Below, one piece after another: positions 38,763-47,458 of a stretch of DNA of 64,000 bases. Both the position numbers and the translations under genes were made by a program. The notes under the pieces were generated by a model. That model was not told the DNA's origin, searched no databases, and was given only the letters and a program-made list of their open reading frames with translations. The DNA is from Bacteroidales bacterium (lineage in GTDB: Bacteria; Bacteroidota; Bacteroidia; Bacteroidales; WCHB1-69): NCBI GenBank assembly GCA_017633255.1, contig JAGBPS010000008.1, positions 1 through 64,000 of the forward strand. Direction: 5' to 3'. Each line of letters begins with the position of its first letter. Position 1 is the first letter of the stretch.

Positions 38763-38795
38763 ATGAAATATTATACATCATTGATGATATTTCAT
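38763..38795. promoter_or_regulatory. Inverted repeat between divergent promoters (operator candidate)
   Basis: ATGAAATAT (38763-38771) and ATATTTCAT (38787-38795) are exact inverses, with a second small inverse ATCAT/ATGAT inside. It covers the expected -33 region of the minus-strand promoter and lies 44 bases before the plus-strand box, so a bound protein could affect both genes. Confidence 0.4.
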
Positions 38796-38838
38796 ACAAT
38801 GAAGGATCTTGGGCAAGTTGTGGATACGGTAAAAGTTG

Positions 38839-38846
38839 TATTTTTG
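38839..38846 (+). promoter_or_regulatory. -7 box for the SanA-like gene
   Basis: TATTTTTG, 21 bases before the start codon. Confidence 0.7.
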
Positions 38847-38866
38847 TCGCAAATATCTGATCTGAA

Positions 38867-39532
38867 ATGAAAATAGTAAAAGCCCTGATAAATTGGAGAA
38901 AACAAATACTGTGGGTTATCGGCATTGGTCTTGCCTTGGCGGTACTTTTGGTGCTGATATGCAATGGCATGGTAAAAAAGAGTGTGCAAGGGAGAATGTA
39001 TGAGAATGTTTGCGAGATTCCATACCGTAGTGTGGGGCTTGTGCTGGGAACCTCGCCCGTAAGGTCAAACGGTACACCGAACTTTTACTACCGCTATCGT
39101 ATGGAGGCTGCCGCCCAGTTGTATTTTGCCAACAAGATATCCTATATTATCGTCAGTGGTGACAACCATATCCATGACTATAACGAGCCTGAATGTATGC
39201 GACAGTCACTGGTGTCCATGGGGGTGCCCGATTCGGTCATTTATTTGGATTATGCGGGTTTCCGTACATTCGATTCGATGGTACGCTGCAAGGAGGTGTT
39301 CGGTCAGGATTCTGTTACGGTAATTTCCCAATACTGGCACAACGAGAGGGCGCTGTACATTGCTGAACATGCGGGTTTGGACGCGATTGCGTTTAATGCC
39401 ACCGATGTGCAGGTGAAGCATGCTTATCTGAAAAACCACCTCCGTGAGCTGCTTGCCAAAGTGAAGGTGGTGCTTGACGTGACATTTCACAAACAGCCCA
39501 AATTCTTGGGAGAGCCAGTGAAAGTGGGTTGA
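38867..39532 (+). CDS. SanA/YdcF-family (DUF218) membrane protein
   Basis: The 221-residue protein has an N-terminal membrane helix (about residues 15-35) and a periplasmic DUF218 domain with G-L-V-L-G-T-S-P, Y-R-Y-R-M-E-A-A-A-Q-L-Y and I-I-V-S-G-D-N-H. SanA-type proteins affect envelope permeability and vancomycin sensitivity in enterobacteria; the chemistry is not known. It converges with the kinase-RapZ gene, whose stop codon is 31 bases away. Confidence 0.85.
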   Translation: MKIVKALINWRKQILWVIGIGLALAVLLVLICNGMVKKSVQGRMYENVCEIPYRSVGLVLGTSPVRSNGTPNFYYRYRMEAAAQLYFANKISYIIVSGDNHIHDYNEPECMRQSLVSMGVPDSVIYLDYAGFRTFDSMVRCKEVFGQDSVTVISQYWHNERALYIAEHAGLDAIAFNATDVQVKHAYLKNHLRELLAKVKVVLDVTFHKQPKFLGEPVKVG

Positions 39533-39563
39533 TTAGGTTTTCGTTTTTCCGCTGTTGAATGGT

Positions 39564-41021
39564 TTAGCACGGGCAGTCGCGGTGGCGGAGCTCGATGAGG
39601 ATATCGGGATATTTGGCACGGAGATGGGCTGCGGCGCATTCAGCGAAGTAAGCCGAGCGGTGCTGGCCTCCGGTGCAGCCGAAACTGACCATTAGGTGGT
39701 TGAAACCTCGCTCAATGTAATTGTCCACTGCCATGTCGATGATGCTGTGAACCTGCTGCTTGAAGCGGTCTACCTCCTCATAGCGTTCCAGGTATTCCTT
39801 CACACAGGCATCCTTGCCTGAAAAACTACGGTATTGCGGCTCGCGACCCGGGTTGGGCAGACAGCGGCAGTCGAAGACAAAGCCTCCGCCGTTTTCGCTG
39901 GGGTCTTGCGGCACACCTTTCTTGAAGGAAAAACTCTGCACCAGCACGTGCAGACGGTGATCGTCTTTGGCCGGGGCTTTGCCGCCGGTCATGAATGTCC
40001 AGTCCACCCGTGTGAGTTGTTGCAGGATGCTTTTCAGATAAGGAATGCTGTCGGGCAGTTTGTCGCCTGTCAACAGGTAGTTGATGTTGGTCATCGCGTA
40101 TGGGATGCTCTGCAGGAAGTGGCTTTTCTTTTCGAAATAGCCGCGATAACCGTAAGCTCCCATGGCCTGCATGATTCTAATCAGGACAAAACTGTAAAAG
40201 TGTTTTCTGAAATCGCTGGTGTCAACTGATGTATATTTCTGTAATTCAGAAAGATATAAATCCAATAAGGATTCTCTCAGTTCAAAAGGCAGGTCGGCTT
40301 TGCCATCAAAAAGCAATGAGGCAATGTCGTAAAAGTAAGAGCCTTTTCTGCCTCCTTGATAGTCAATGAAATAAACCTCTCCGTCATGAATCATGATGTT
40401 GCGCGACTGGAAGTCTCTGTACAGGAAGAAGTCGCTGTCGCATTGCAGCAGCTCGTCCATCAGTGTCTGGAAGTCATTCTCCAATTTCTGCTCGTCGAAG
40501 GTGATGCGGGCCAGTTTGACGAAGTAGTATTTGAAATAGTTGAGGTCCCATTGCATCGACTGGCGGTCGAAAGCGTGGCGGGGATAGGCCACGGAGAAAT
40601 CCAGACCCTGTTTGCCGGTCATCTGAATCAAAGGCAGTTGACGGATGACCTTTCGGTAGTATTCGGTCACTTCCGGTGAAAGGGCTGGTCCGTCGCGGTG
40701 ACGCAGCAGGAAAGAGTACAAAGTTTCGTCGCCCAAATCGCTCAAAAGGTAATACTGTTCATTGTCGTGTATGCTCAGCAGTTGAGGCACATTCACTCCG
40801 TGCTCTCCGAAAAAGCGGGTATAGGCGAAGAAGGCGCGGTTTTCGGCCACATCCTCGTTATATACGCCCATCAGGCTGGGTTTTCCGTCAAAAAGCAGGC
40901 GGCAGTAAATGCGCACTGAACCCGATTGCGGGATTTTCTCGATTTTGGTGCAGGGAGTGTGATAATACTTTTCGGCTAATTGAAGCAGTATGTTGGGCTC
41001 GAACTTTGACATGATTTTCAA
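39564..41021 (-). CDS. Fusion of aminoglycoside-phosphotransferase-type kinase and RapZ C-terminal domain
   Basis: Residues 1 to about 345 form an APH/choline-kinase-like domain, with the catalytic loop Y-R-D-F-Q-S-R-N-I-M and the metal motif I-D-Y-Q-G-G...Y-D-I-A-S-L-L that resembles AmgK, the cell-wall sugar anomeric kinase. The last ~135 residues match the RapZ C-terminal domain (F-D-C-R-C-L-P-N-P, G-C-T-G-G-Q-H-R-S-A-Y, ending H-R-D-C-P-C), which in enterobacteria senses glucosamine 6-phosphate. RapZ's usual P-loop domain is absent. It is the last gene of a minus-strand operon that includes an LD-carboxypeptidase, so amino-sugar recycling is a fair inference. ATG at 41012 is an alternative start. 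Confidence 0.85.
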   Translation of the reverse strand: MKIMSKFEPNILLQLAEKYYHTPCTKIEKIPQSGSVRIYCRLLFDGKPSLMGVYNEDVAENRAFFAYTRFFGEHGVNVPQLLSIHDNEQYYLLSDLGDETLYSFLLRHRDGPALSPEVTEYYRKVIRQLPLIQMTGKQGLDFSVAYPRHAFDRQSMQWDLNYFKYYFVKLARITFDEQKLENDFQTLMDELLQCDSDFFLYRDFQSRNIMIHDGEVYFIDYQGGRKGSYFYDIASLLFDGKADLPFELRESLLDLYLSELQKYTSVDTSDFRKHFYSFVLIRIMQAMGAYGYRGYFEKKSHFLQSIPYAMTNINYLLTGDKLPDSIPYLKSILQQLTRVDWTFMTGGKAPAKDDHRLHVLVQSFSFKKGVPQDPSENGGGFVFDCRCLPNPGREPQYRSFSGKDACVKEYLERYEEVDRFKQQVHSIIDMAVDNYIERGFNHLMVSFGCTGGQHRSAYFAECAAAHLRAKYPDILIELRHRDCPC

Positions 41022-41025
41022 ACTT

Positions 41026-41610
41026 TTATTTTTTTAACCAATCGGGATGGGCGTATGGTTTGTCTTCCAGATTGAACCTTCCTTTCTTGAGGCCGTGCAT
41101 GCCATAATAATAAGGCTGGATGATTTCCATGTCTTTCTCGTAATCTCCTGAGGGATAAATAACTGGTCCCACGCCTCCGCGCTTGCTGCGGTAATCCAGA
41201 TAGCCCAACAACAGGGGAACTTCAGCTAATTGGGCAATTTTGTAAAAGCCTTTTTTCCACTTGTCCACTCGTGTGCGAGTGCCTTCGGGAGCTATAAGGA
41301 AGGCGATTTCGTCGGTGTTTTTGATGAGGTCAGCGGCAAATTCGGGGAAGTGTGCCCCGTGCTGACGGTCAACGGGAACAGCACCCATGGCTTTGAAGAT
41401 GTATTTGACAGGGAAGAAGAAGGCCTCTTTTTTCATGACGAAGGCGGTCTTCACGCCCATGTCCTTGAGGGCCATCCAGCCGATGAGGAAATCGCTCAGA
41501 CTGGTGTGCGGGGCAAAAACTAATACGCATTTCTTGGCTTCCGGAGCGATATTGACCGTGTCAATTTTATAGCCCATCAGTTTCAGCATTATGTGGCAGA
41601 ATTTTTTCAT
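41026..41610 (-). CDS. PlsC-type acyltransferase
   Basis: The 194-residue product has the acyltransferase motif H35-x4-D40 in F-A-P-H-T-S-L-S-D-F and the second motif P-E-G-T-R, as in 1-acyl-glycerol-3-phosphate acyltransferases, which esterify lysophosphatidic acid at the inner membrane. It is shorter than PlsC of E. coli and lacks long N-terminal helices, so it may be a variant acting on another lipid. It precedes the kinase-RapZ gene by 4 bases. Confidence 0.85.
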   Translation of the reverse strand: MKKFCHIMLKLMGYKIDTVNIAPEAKKCVLVFAPHTSLSDFLIGWMALKDMGVKTAFVMKKEAFFFPVKYIFKAMGAVPVDRQHGAHFPEFAADLIKNTDEIAFLIAPEGTRTRVDKWKKGFYKIAQLAEVPLLLGYLDYRSKRGGVGPVIYPSGDYEKDMEIIQPYYYGMHGLKKGRFNLEDKPYAHPDWLKK

Positions 41611-41637
41611 GGCAGGGTTCTTAGTGATAGCTGTTGG

Positions 41638-42558
41638 TTATTGAATGTCGTAAGTTAGCACGCTGTTGGTATCATGCACTTCAAGGCGGGCTTTCCCTCC
41701 CATGATGAAAGTGCGGTTGTCTTTGATGTGGCCGGCAGGAAAACCGAAGCCGACAGGATAGTCATAATTGGCGCAATGCTCCGCCACAATTTCCTCGGCT
41801 GTCTTTCCGAAAGGAATGGTGTTGTCGTGCATGTCGGACATGGCGCCGATGACCAAACCGGCCAGATTCTCCAGTTTGCCGTTGCGCTTCAGGTTCATCA
41901 TCATGCGGTCGATATGGTAGAGATACTCGTCCAAGTCTTCGATAAAGAGAATTTTTCCTTCGGTGTCGATGTCGGAGTTGGAGCCGAGCAAAGAATACAG
42001 CATGGAAAGATTGCCTCCTATGATCTCAGCGGTAGCTTCTCCGGGATGATCCAGCGGATGTGAAGGGCCGCTAAAAGTGAGGGGCTTGCCCCGCAGAGTG
42101 GATAAAAAGCTGTTGTTGGCGGCCGGTGTGTTTTGGGGAATATTGATGGCCAGGGTGGAGTGTAGAGTGGCGATGTGGCAATGACGGTGCACATGGGAAT
42201 GGAACACCGTGATGTCGCTGAAACCGCAAATCCACTTGGGCTGTTGCATGAATTTACTAAAGTCTAAACGGTCGATGATGCGGACCGAGCCGTAACCGCC
42301 ACGGGCACAAAGTATGGCTTTGACCTCGGGGTTGTCGAGCATGGACTGGAAGTCCTTGGCGCGTTCGGAGTCATAGCCGGCAAATTGGTTGTTGTCGGCA
42401 TAAAGATGTTCTCCCTGAAGCACTTGGAAGCCTTCTTTAGTGAGCCATTGGATGGCGGGTTGCATTTCCTCTTCGGAAACTTTGCGGGCGGGAGCCACAA
42501 TGCCGATGGTGTCGCCTGCCTGCAAAAAGGGAGGTAGTTGTGTGGGTTGTGATGACAT
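41638..42558 (-). CDS. LD-carboxypeptidase (S66 family, LdcA/MccF type)
   Basis: S66 enzymes remove the terminal D-Ala from murein tetrapeptides in cell-wall recycling or hydrolyse related peptide adducts. The 306-residue product has the nucleophile Ser91 in C-A-R-G-G-Y-G-S, a Glu in F-I-E-D-L-D-E-Y, and the C-terminal catalytic His in F-P-A-G-H-I. There is no signal peptide, which fits cytoplasmic recycling. It lies between an SDR gene (3 bases) and the acyltransferase (27 bases) in the same operon. Confidence 0.9.
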   Translation of the reverse strand: MSSQPTQLPPFLQAGDTIGIVAPARKVSEEEMQPAIQWLTKEGFQVLQGEHLYADNNQFAGYDSERAKDFQSMLDNPEVKAILCARGGYGSVRIIDRLDFSKFMQQPKWICGFSDITVFHSHVHRHCHIATLHSTLAINIPQNTPAANNSFLSTLRGKPLTFSGPSHPLDHPGEATAEIIGGNLSMLYSLLGSNSDIDTEGKILFIEDLDEYLYHIDRMMMNLKRNGKLENLAGLVIGAMSDMHDNTIPFGKTAEEIVAEHCANYDYPVGFGFPAGHIKDNRTFIMGGKARLEVHDTNSVLTYDIQ

Positions 42559-42561
42559 TGA

Positions 42562-43413
42562 TTAAAAGTTAAATCCGTGTTGACGGGTGATTTCTTGGGT
42601 TAATTCTCGCAGCATGGTGCGTTCGGGACTGTTCAGCACCTCGCTTTTCACTTTTTTCAGTTTTTTGTTGACATAAAAGCCGCCTGTTTGTCCCTCCAGA
42701 TCCGGGTCCAAAGCCAATCGCAGCATGGTGGAGGCTCCTTGGGTCGGAGTCTTGATGATGGGTCGGAAAAAACAGTCGCAGAGTTTGTCCACCACAATGT
42801 TGCCCATCCTGATGATGTTGGTGCTCACAATGCCCGGGTCGGCACAGTTGACGGTGATACCTCGATTTGCCCATTTTTCCGCCGCATCCATGGTGAAGTA
42901 GAAAAAGGCCTTTTTGGAGTCGGAATAGGTGACAAAACGGTTGAATTTCTTTTGGCTGACTGGCTGGAACAGCGTAGGTTTCAGGTGTCCGTAGCGCACG
43001 GTCAGCGATACCATATTGACCACTCTCGTGCCTTTCCCCATCATCGGAAGCAAAAGATGAGACAGCACGTAATGGCCTAAATAGTTTACACCCACTGTCT
43101 TTTCGTAATGCTCGGCCGTTTCTTCCGCCTTGTGGCACAGCGTGCCCGCATTGTTGAGCAGCAGGTCCAAGCGGGAGTATTGCTGCTGCACTTGGCTGAC
43201 GAAGCTTTTGATGGACTCGAAAGAGGCCAGGTCCAAATGCATCAGTTCTATCTGGTCGGGCTTGTTTTGCCGGAGTTGCTCATATACAGGGGTGGCTTTG
43301 GTCAGGTCTTTGCAGGCCATGATGACATAGTAGCCGGCATTGGCTACGTCGCGAACCAAAGTGGCACCCATGCCTCCGTTGGCACCGGTGATGATGGCTA
43401 ATTTCTGTTCCAT
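42562..43413 (-). CDS. Short-chain dehydrogenase/reductase
   Basis: The 283-residue Rossmann enzyme has the cofactor motif T-G-A-N-G-G-M-G-A (9-17), N-N-A-G near residue 90 and the catalytic Y-S-D-S-K. The layout resembles retinol-dehydrogenase-like SDRs of unknown substrate. It is the second gene of a five-gene minus-strand operon, 24 bases after the exported 423-residue protein. Confidence 0.85.
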   Translation of the reverse strand: MEQKLAIITGANGGMGATLVRDVANAGYYVIMACKDLTKATPVYEQLRQNKPDQIELMHLDLASFESIKSFVSQVQQQYSRLDLLLNNAGTLCHKAEETAEHYEKTVGVNYLGHYVLSHLLLPMMGKGTRVVNMVSLTVRYGHLKPTLFQPVSQKKFNRFVTYSDSKKAFFYFTMDAAEKWANRGITVNCADPGIVSTNIIRMGNIVVDKLCDCFFRPIIKTPTQGASTMLRLALDPDLEGQTGGFYVNKKLKKVKSEVLNSPERTMLRELTQEITRQHGFNF

Positions 43414-43437
43414 GAATGAGTTTTGTAGTGGTAAATA

Positions 43438-44709
43438 TTAGGTTTTCTGTTTTTCTTTTTTGGCGGCGGGGAAGAGCACATTGTTCAATATCAGGCGGTA
43501 GCCTGCCGAGTTGGGGAAGAGGTTGAGGTCGGTGGGAGGGTCGTTCACCAAGTGCTGGTAGTCCTCGGGGTCGTGGCCGGCGTAGAAAGTCCAGGTGCCT
43601 TTGCCGTACTCGCCATGAATGTAGCGGGCCTCGTCAAAAATCTTTGATTCGCCCATGATGGTGACCGTGGGTTTGATTAGGGCTTTGCGGAAAGCGGTGA
43701 TTTGTCCCATGAAACCGGGAATCACGGTCAGGTGGTTCTGGCATAGCATGGTGGGCACAGGATCCCATTTGGCGGAAAACTCAAACAGGGTAAAAAAGTC
43801 GTTTTTACGGTTGCTGATATGCACCGTCGGGTCCACATCAATATCGGAAACCTCGTATTTATACGGGTTCTTTTCAATTTTGAAATTGGTGAAAGCGAAG
43901 GTGTTGTCGTAGTTGAGTTTTTCCTGGGCGTTGGGATCCATCGGGTCGCCGTCGAACATGACGTCGCAGATGTCAACATCCTCAGCGGCCAAGGCAATGT
44001 CGAAACTATCAGGACCGGAGCACATGGCGAAGAGGTAGCCGCCACCAGCAACGAAATTACGGATTTGTTTCACTACGGCCAGTTTCATGTCAGAAACCTT
44101 GCTATAGCCCAGTCGCTGTGCGCGCTCCTCGTTTTCTTTCACATCTTGGATATACCAGGCGGCGTTGCGGTAGCTGCCCCAGAATTTTCCGTATTGGCCG
44201 GTAAAGTCCTCGTGATGCAGGTGCAGCCAGTCGTATTTGGGCAGCTCGCCTTTGATGACTTCCTCGTCATAAATCACATCGTAGGGTATTTCCGCATAGG
44301 TCAGAACCAGCGTCACCGCATCGTCCCAAGGCAATTTGTTTTTCGGGGAGTACACGGCGATTTTGGGCACCTTGGTCAACTTGATTTCGTTCATGTTATT
44401 CTCCACAGCGGCAATCTCCTGACGGATGCTGTTGGCCTGTACATCGGCAATTACCTGGTAGCTCACGCCACGGATGATACACTCGTCTTCCACCTTGCTG
44501 GAATAGGCGAACATGAAGCTGCCGCCACGGTAGTTGAGCAGCCAGCTGGCATCAACGCCTTCCTTGATGGCGAAATAGGCAATGCCGTAAGCTTTCAGAT
44601 GGTTCTTCTGATCCATGTCCATGGGTACAAGAATGGAAGTGGAAAAGGCTGATAACCAAGAGGTAAACAGCAGAAACAGTAAGGTCAGTATGCGAATATT
44701 TCTTTTCAT
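43438..44709 (-). CDS. Exported protein often labelled asparagine synthetase B; function unknown
   Basis: The 423-residue product has a signal peptide (MKRNIRIL... ending Phe-Ser-Thr) and no amidotransferase N-terminal Cys, so the common database label asparagine synthetase B does not fit an exported protein. A middle region (Y-D-W-L-H-L-H-H-E-D, later G-G-Y-L-F-A-M-C-S-G-P-D) recalls the class I glutamine-amidotransferase-like fold. It heads the operon 44709-39564 and has a promoter at 44733-44740. I cannot assign an activity. Confidence 0.65.
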   Translation of the reverse strand: MKRNIRILTLLFLLFTSWLSAFSTSILVPMDMDQKNHLKAYGIAYFAIKEGVDASWLLNYRGGSFMFAYSSKVEDECIIRGVSYQVIADVQANSIRQEIAAVENNMNEIKLTKVPKIAVYSPKNKLPWDDAVTLVLTYAEIPYDVIYDEEVIKGELPKYDWLHLHHEDFTGQYGKFWGSYRNAAWYIQDVKENEERAQRLGYSKVSDMKLAVVKQIRNFVAGGGYLFAMCSGPDSFDIALAAEDVDICDVMFDGDPMDPNAQEKLNYDNTFAFTNFKIEKNPYKYEVSDIDVDPTVHISNRKNDFFTLFEFSAKWDPVPTMLCQNHLTVIPGFMGQITAFRKALIKPTVTIMGESKIFDEARYIHGEYGKGTWTFYAGHDPEDYQHLVNDPPTDLNLFPNSAGYRLILNNVLFPAAKKEKQKT

Positions 44710-44732
44710 TTAGTCCTAATCAATAAAACCTA

Positions 44733-44740
44733 CAAAGATA
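44733..44740 (-). promoter_or_regulatory. -7 box for the 44709-39564 operon
   Basis: Reads TATCTTTG on the minus strand, 24 bases before the start codon, right behind the hicB stop codon. Confidence 0.7.
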
Positions 44741-44749
44741 GTGAAATTT

Positions 44750-45151
44750 TTACACTAATACAGCATGCTGTAATGCCTTGGCAAAATTGGTCACACCTGT
44801 CTGAATACGCTGTATGGTTTTTGCTGAGGGTTTACGATATCCAGTCACGTAATGGCTCAATTGTTTTCGGTTGATGCCTGTGGCTTTTGACAAACCTGTA
44901 AGGGTAAATGGTGAATATTTGAGAAATGATACGGTATCAAATACATATTCAAATTCCAAACTATCGAAATCAAAATTTTCACCAGCTTCAGCGTATGCTG
45001 CTTTCATTTCTTCCTTGCTTTTCTGCAAGTCAGCTTTGGCCTCCTCAATGGTATTACCCTGGCCGAGTAACATAAATCCAAGAGTGCCGTCATCGGTGTA
45101 GATGTCGAAATCTAAATCTTTTCCGGTCTCAATAATTGCTTTTACTATCAT
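44750..45151 (-). CDS. hicB: HicB-type antitoxin with HTH domain
   Basis: The 133-residue protein has an N-terminal HicB-like partial RNase H fold (residues 1-70, with an acidic D-L-D-F-D-I-Y-T-D-D-G-T strand pair) and a C-terminal Cro/CI-type helix-turn-helix (about residues 78-125, L-T-G-L-S-K-A-T-G-I-N-R-K-Q-L-S-H-Y). It neutralises HicA and usually represses the operon. It lies 33 bases behind hicA. Confidence 0.88.
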   Translation of the reverse strand: MIVKAIIETGKDLDFDIYTDDGTLGFMLLGQGNTIEEAKADLQKSKEEMKAAYAEAGENFDFDSLEFEYVFDTVSFLKYSPFTLTGLSKATGINRKQLSHYVTGYRKPSAKTIQRIQTGVTNFAKALQHAVLV

Positions 45152-45184
45152 AATTTTATTTTGCTTTGTGACAGTTAATGAGTA

Positions 45185-45370
45185 TTAATGTTTAATTCCT
45201 GCCATCTTCAATATTTTCTCTAAAGTGCCTTTTTTAATCTCCTCTGACTTGTGATGGCCTATTTGGAATCGTAGGCCTGTGATAGGGCTGAACCATATTG
45301 GATGATCGTTGTTGCCAACGAGATAACAGCCAGCCTTTCTCAATTTCTTTTCCAGTTCAGAGTATTTCAT
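45185..45370 (-). CDS. hicA: HicA-type mRNA interferase toxin
   Basis: The 61-residue protein has the double-stranded-RNA-binding-like HicA fold: start K-Y-S-E-L-E-K-K-L-R-K-A-G, the catalytic His23 in N-D-H-P-I-W, and the end G-T-L-E-K-I-L-K-M-A-G. Intact HicA toxins cleave mRNA. Nothing suggests inactivation here. It is the first gene of the pair and is preceded by a promoter at 45390-45397. Confidence 0.9.
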   Translation of the reverse strand: MKYSELEKKLRKAGCYLVGNNDHPIWFSPITGLRFQIGHHKSEEIKKGTLEKILKMAGIKH

Positions 45371-45389
45371 TCTTGCTTTTTTAACGCTG

Positions 45390-45397
45390 CAAAGATA
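45390..45397 (-). promoter_or_regulatory. -7 box for hicAB
   Basis: Reads TATCTTTG on the minus strand, 20 bases before the hicA start; a likely target of HicB autorepression. Confidence 0.65.
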
Positions 45398-45430
45398 GAA
45401 AAAAAACTAACATGATTTCAAAAAATGAAT

Positions 45431-47266
45431 TTAATTTTTCAGTTTAACGTAACCGTCAAGAGTAATCTCATCTGTGGACAAGGCACCTGTACTGTCTTTT
45501 TCTAGACGGCAATACTGAACATTGAGAAAAAGTTTCACCTGCGCATCCTTATGGAAAATGCCGTTCAAGGGGAATTTATTCCAACTTTCTTTTAAATGTG
45601 ATTTTAATTTCAAGGAGTCTATCACATTGATATCAACAGTGTTGTTGTTGATTTGCAGTTGCAGTATATTGTTTTTCAACGAATCATCGGATATTGTGAT
45701 TTTGACATGATCCGCTTGGAAACAGTCATAACCATTGGTTGCGCTGTAGGTGAATGTATAGTCATATTGGGAGATATCGTATAGTTTGTCGTCATCCTTA
45801 TTGTAAAATGTGTAAACGCGATTGTCTTCAACTACAGAAACTTCTTCAATAGGACTTCTTCTATCCCATTTATCAATATATTCACCGTTCATTTTTTCCA
45901 TCAGCTGTTTTTTTAAATCATAATAACTATAGTTATTGATTAAGAAATCGGTTTCTTCAGGAGTAATTCCGAAGTATTGTTCTGCGAAATCATGTTGATA
46001 TTCTTTGGTATCAATGAAAAAGTCCAATGATTCACTGAGAGCGATATTCTGTTCACGGCTTAAAGGTTCTACTGAAGGAACAATCTTCCCATTTCCCAGC
46101 AGGTGATATTCATTGACAATTTTTTCAAAACGCTTTATTTGCATACTCTTAGGCAGGGAGAACATGCTCCAGGGACCGACTAAAGCCAGTAGAGAAATTA
46201 TAACTAAAGAGCTTAACAACGGAGTAACATTCCTCGATTTTCTGAAAATCATAATCCACGCAATTGCCATGAACCATATGGCGATAACCAGCACAATGTA
46301 ACGGTTGGTGGTGAAACCATAGTCGTGGATGCGGCGGAACAAACCCACAAACAAGAGCACTAACAGTGGAATCAGTGAGAAGAAGAAACCCCGGTCAAGG
46401 AATTTCAGTTTGGAAGGTTGTTCGGAGCGGAAGACAGGCATCAGCAGATACCAGACGATGGATGCGGCGATAGCGTATGAGAAAACCCAATAAGCCACTC
46501 CTCCTTCCGGCAGTTCCCAGGCAAACAATATTTTTATGGCGTAAATATAGAGGACAAGAGCTTCCAAACATACCAATGGCAGGAGGATATAAAGCACCAA
46601 TACTTTCATGAACTTGTTGTATGCCAATGGTTTGTCGTATGCTTCCTGGTTGATGGGCATGAGTGCCATGATGCAGCAAGGGAAGAGGAATGCACAGATG
46701 ATGGTGATAGCGATGTAAAGGGTATCGTCTATATCTACGTTGAATAGAAAAGCTACGGAGGTAAGGATTGCTACAATTCCGAGAATAATGATGAATGCCA
46801 TGATGTATGCTACGGCAATGCCAAACAAGAGACGGAAATGGTAATTCCAGGTAATTTCAACATCGCGTTTGCCCAACATGGGCCATACTAACAAAATCAA
46901 TAGGGCGGCGAATATGAGGGTAAAAATATAATAAGAATCAGACATGCTGTCGAAATTGGCAAGAATTACCCCGATGCTGATTGCCGTCGCGAGTACTACG
47001 GCGACATTGCACCATATTCGTTGCGAGAGCTTAAGTTGACGGAGGTGGCAGAAGAGATCGGCGGAGAAAGCCAGCAGAATGCCGATACCACAACCGATGA
47101 TTGTGGAATAAAACAGATGCTCATGTTCCAAAATGGCACCTTCTAAAATGTAATAGGAAATCATTACGGTTAAAACGAGGGCAAAGAAACAGGCCAGAGG
47201 GAAACGTAAAAACACCTGCTTCAGATTCTGGATCAAGTCCTTGATTTTGGTTTTGATGGTGCTCAT
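45431..47266 (-). CDS. DUF4153 multi-pass membrane protein
   Basis: The 611-residue protein has about 12 hydrophobic helices over its first ~400 residues and a soluble C-terminal domain of about 200 residues predicted to be outside the membrane. The arrangement and segments such as L-P-L-V-C-L-E-A-L-V-L-Y-I-Y-A-I-K are those of DUF4153, a family with no known activity. It is a single gene with its own promoter at 47294-47301, divergent from topA. Confidence 0.8.
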   Translation of the reverse strand: MSTIKTKIKDLIQNLKQVFLRFPLACFFALVLTVMISYYILEGAILEHEHLFYSTIIGCGIGILLAFSADLFCHLRQLKLSQRIWCNVAVVLATAISIGVILANFDSMSDSYYIFTLIFAALLILLVWPMLGKRDVEITWNYHFRLLFGIAVAYIMAFIIILGIVAILTSVAFLFNVDIDDTLYIAITIICAFLFPCCIMALMPINQEAYDKPLAYNKFMKVLVLYILLPLVCLEALVLYIYAIKILFAWELPEGGVAYWVFSYAIAASIVWYLLMPVFRSEQPSKLKFLDRGFFFSLIPLLVLLFVGLFRRIHDYGFTTNRYIVLVIAIWFMAIAWIMIFRKSRNVTPLLSSLVIISLLALVGPWSMFSLPKSMQIKRFEKIVNEYHLLGNGKIVPSVEPLSREQNIALSESLDFFIDTKEYQHDFAEQYFGITPEETDFLINNYSYYDLKKQLMEKMNGEYIDKWDRRSPIEEVSVVEDNRVYTFYNKDDDKLYDISQYDYTFTYSATNGYDCFQADHVKITISDDSLKNNILQLQINNNTVDINVIDSLKLKSHLKESWNKFPLNGIFHKDAQVKLFLNVQYCRLEKDSTGALSTDEITLDGYVKLKN

Positions 47267-47293
47267 GGTATTATTTTTTTCGTTTTATAACAG

Positions 47294-47301
47294 CAAAAAT
47301 A
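47294..47301 (-). promoter_or_regulatory. -7 box for the DUF4153 gene
   Basis: Reads TATTTTTG on the minus strand, 28 bases before the start codon. Confidence 0.7.
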
Positions 47302-47391
47302 CTAAAAAAAACAATGGGATGAAAATTTCAGTGTACGTTAACGCCAATGAAAAAATTTTTTTCAAGTAATATTCAACTCCGAAAAAAAATG

Positions 47392-47399
47392 TATTTTTG
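47392..47399 (+). promoter_or_regulatory. -7 box for the topA operon
   Basis: TATTTTTG, 60 bases before the topA start. Confidence 0.7.
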
Positions 47400-47458
47400 C
47401 CACTTCAAATTTTTTGGAAATACAATAATAATATATACTACTTACAAACTGTAAAAAG

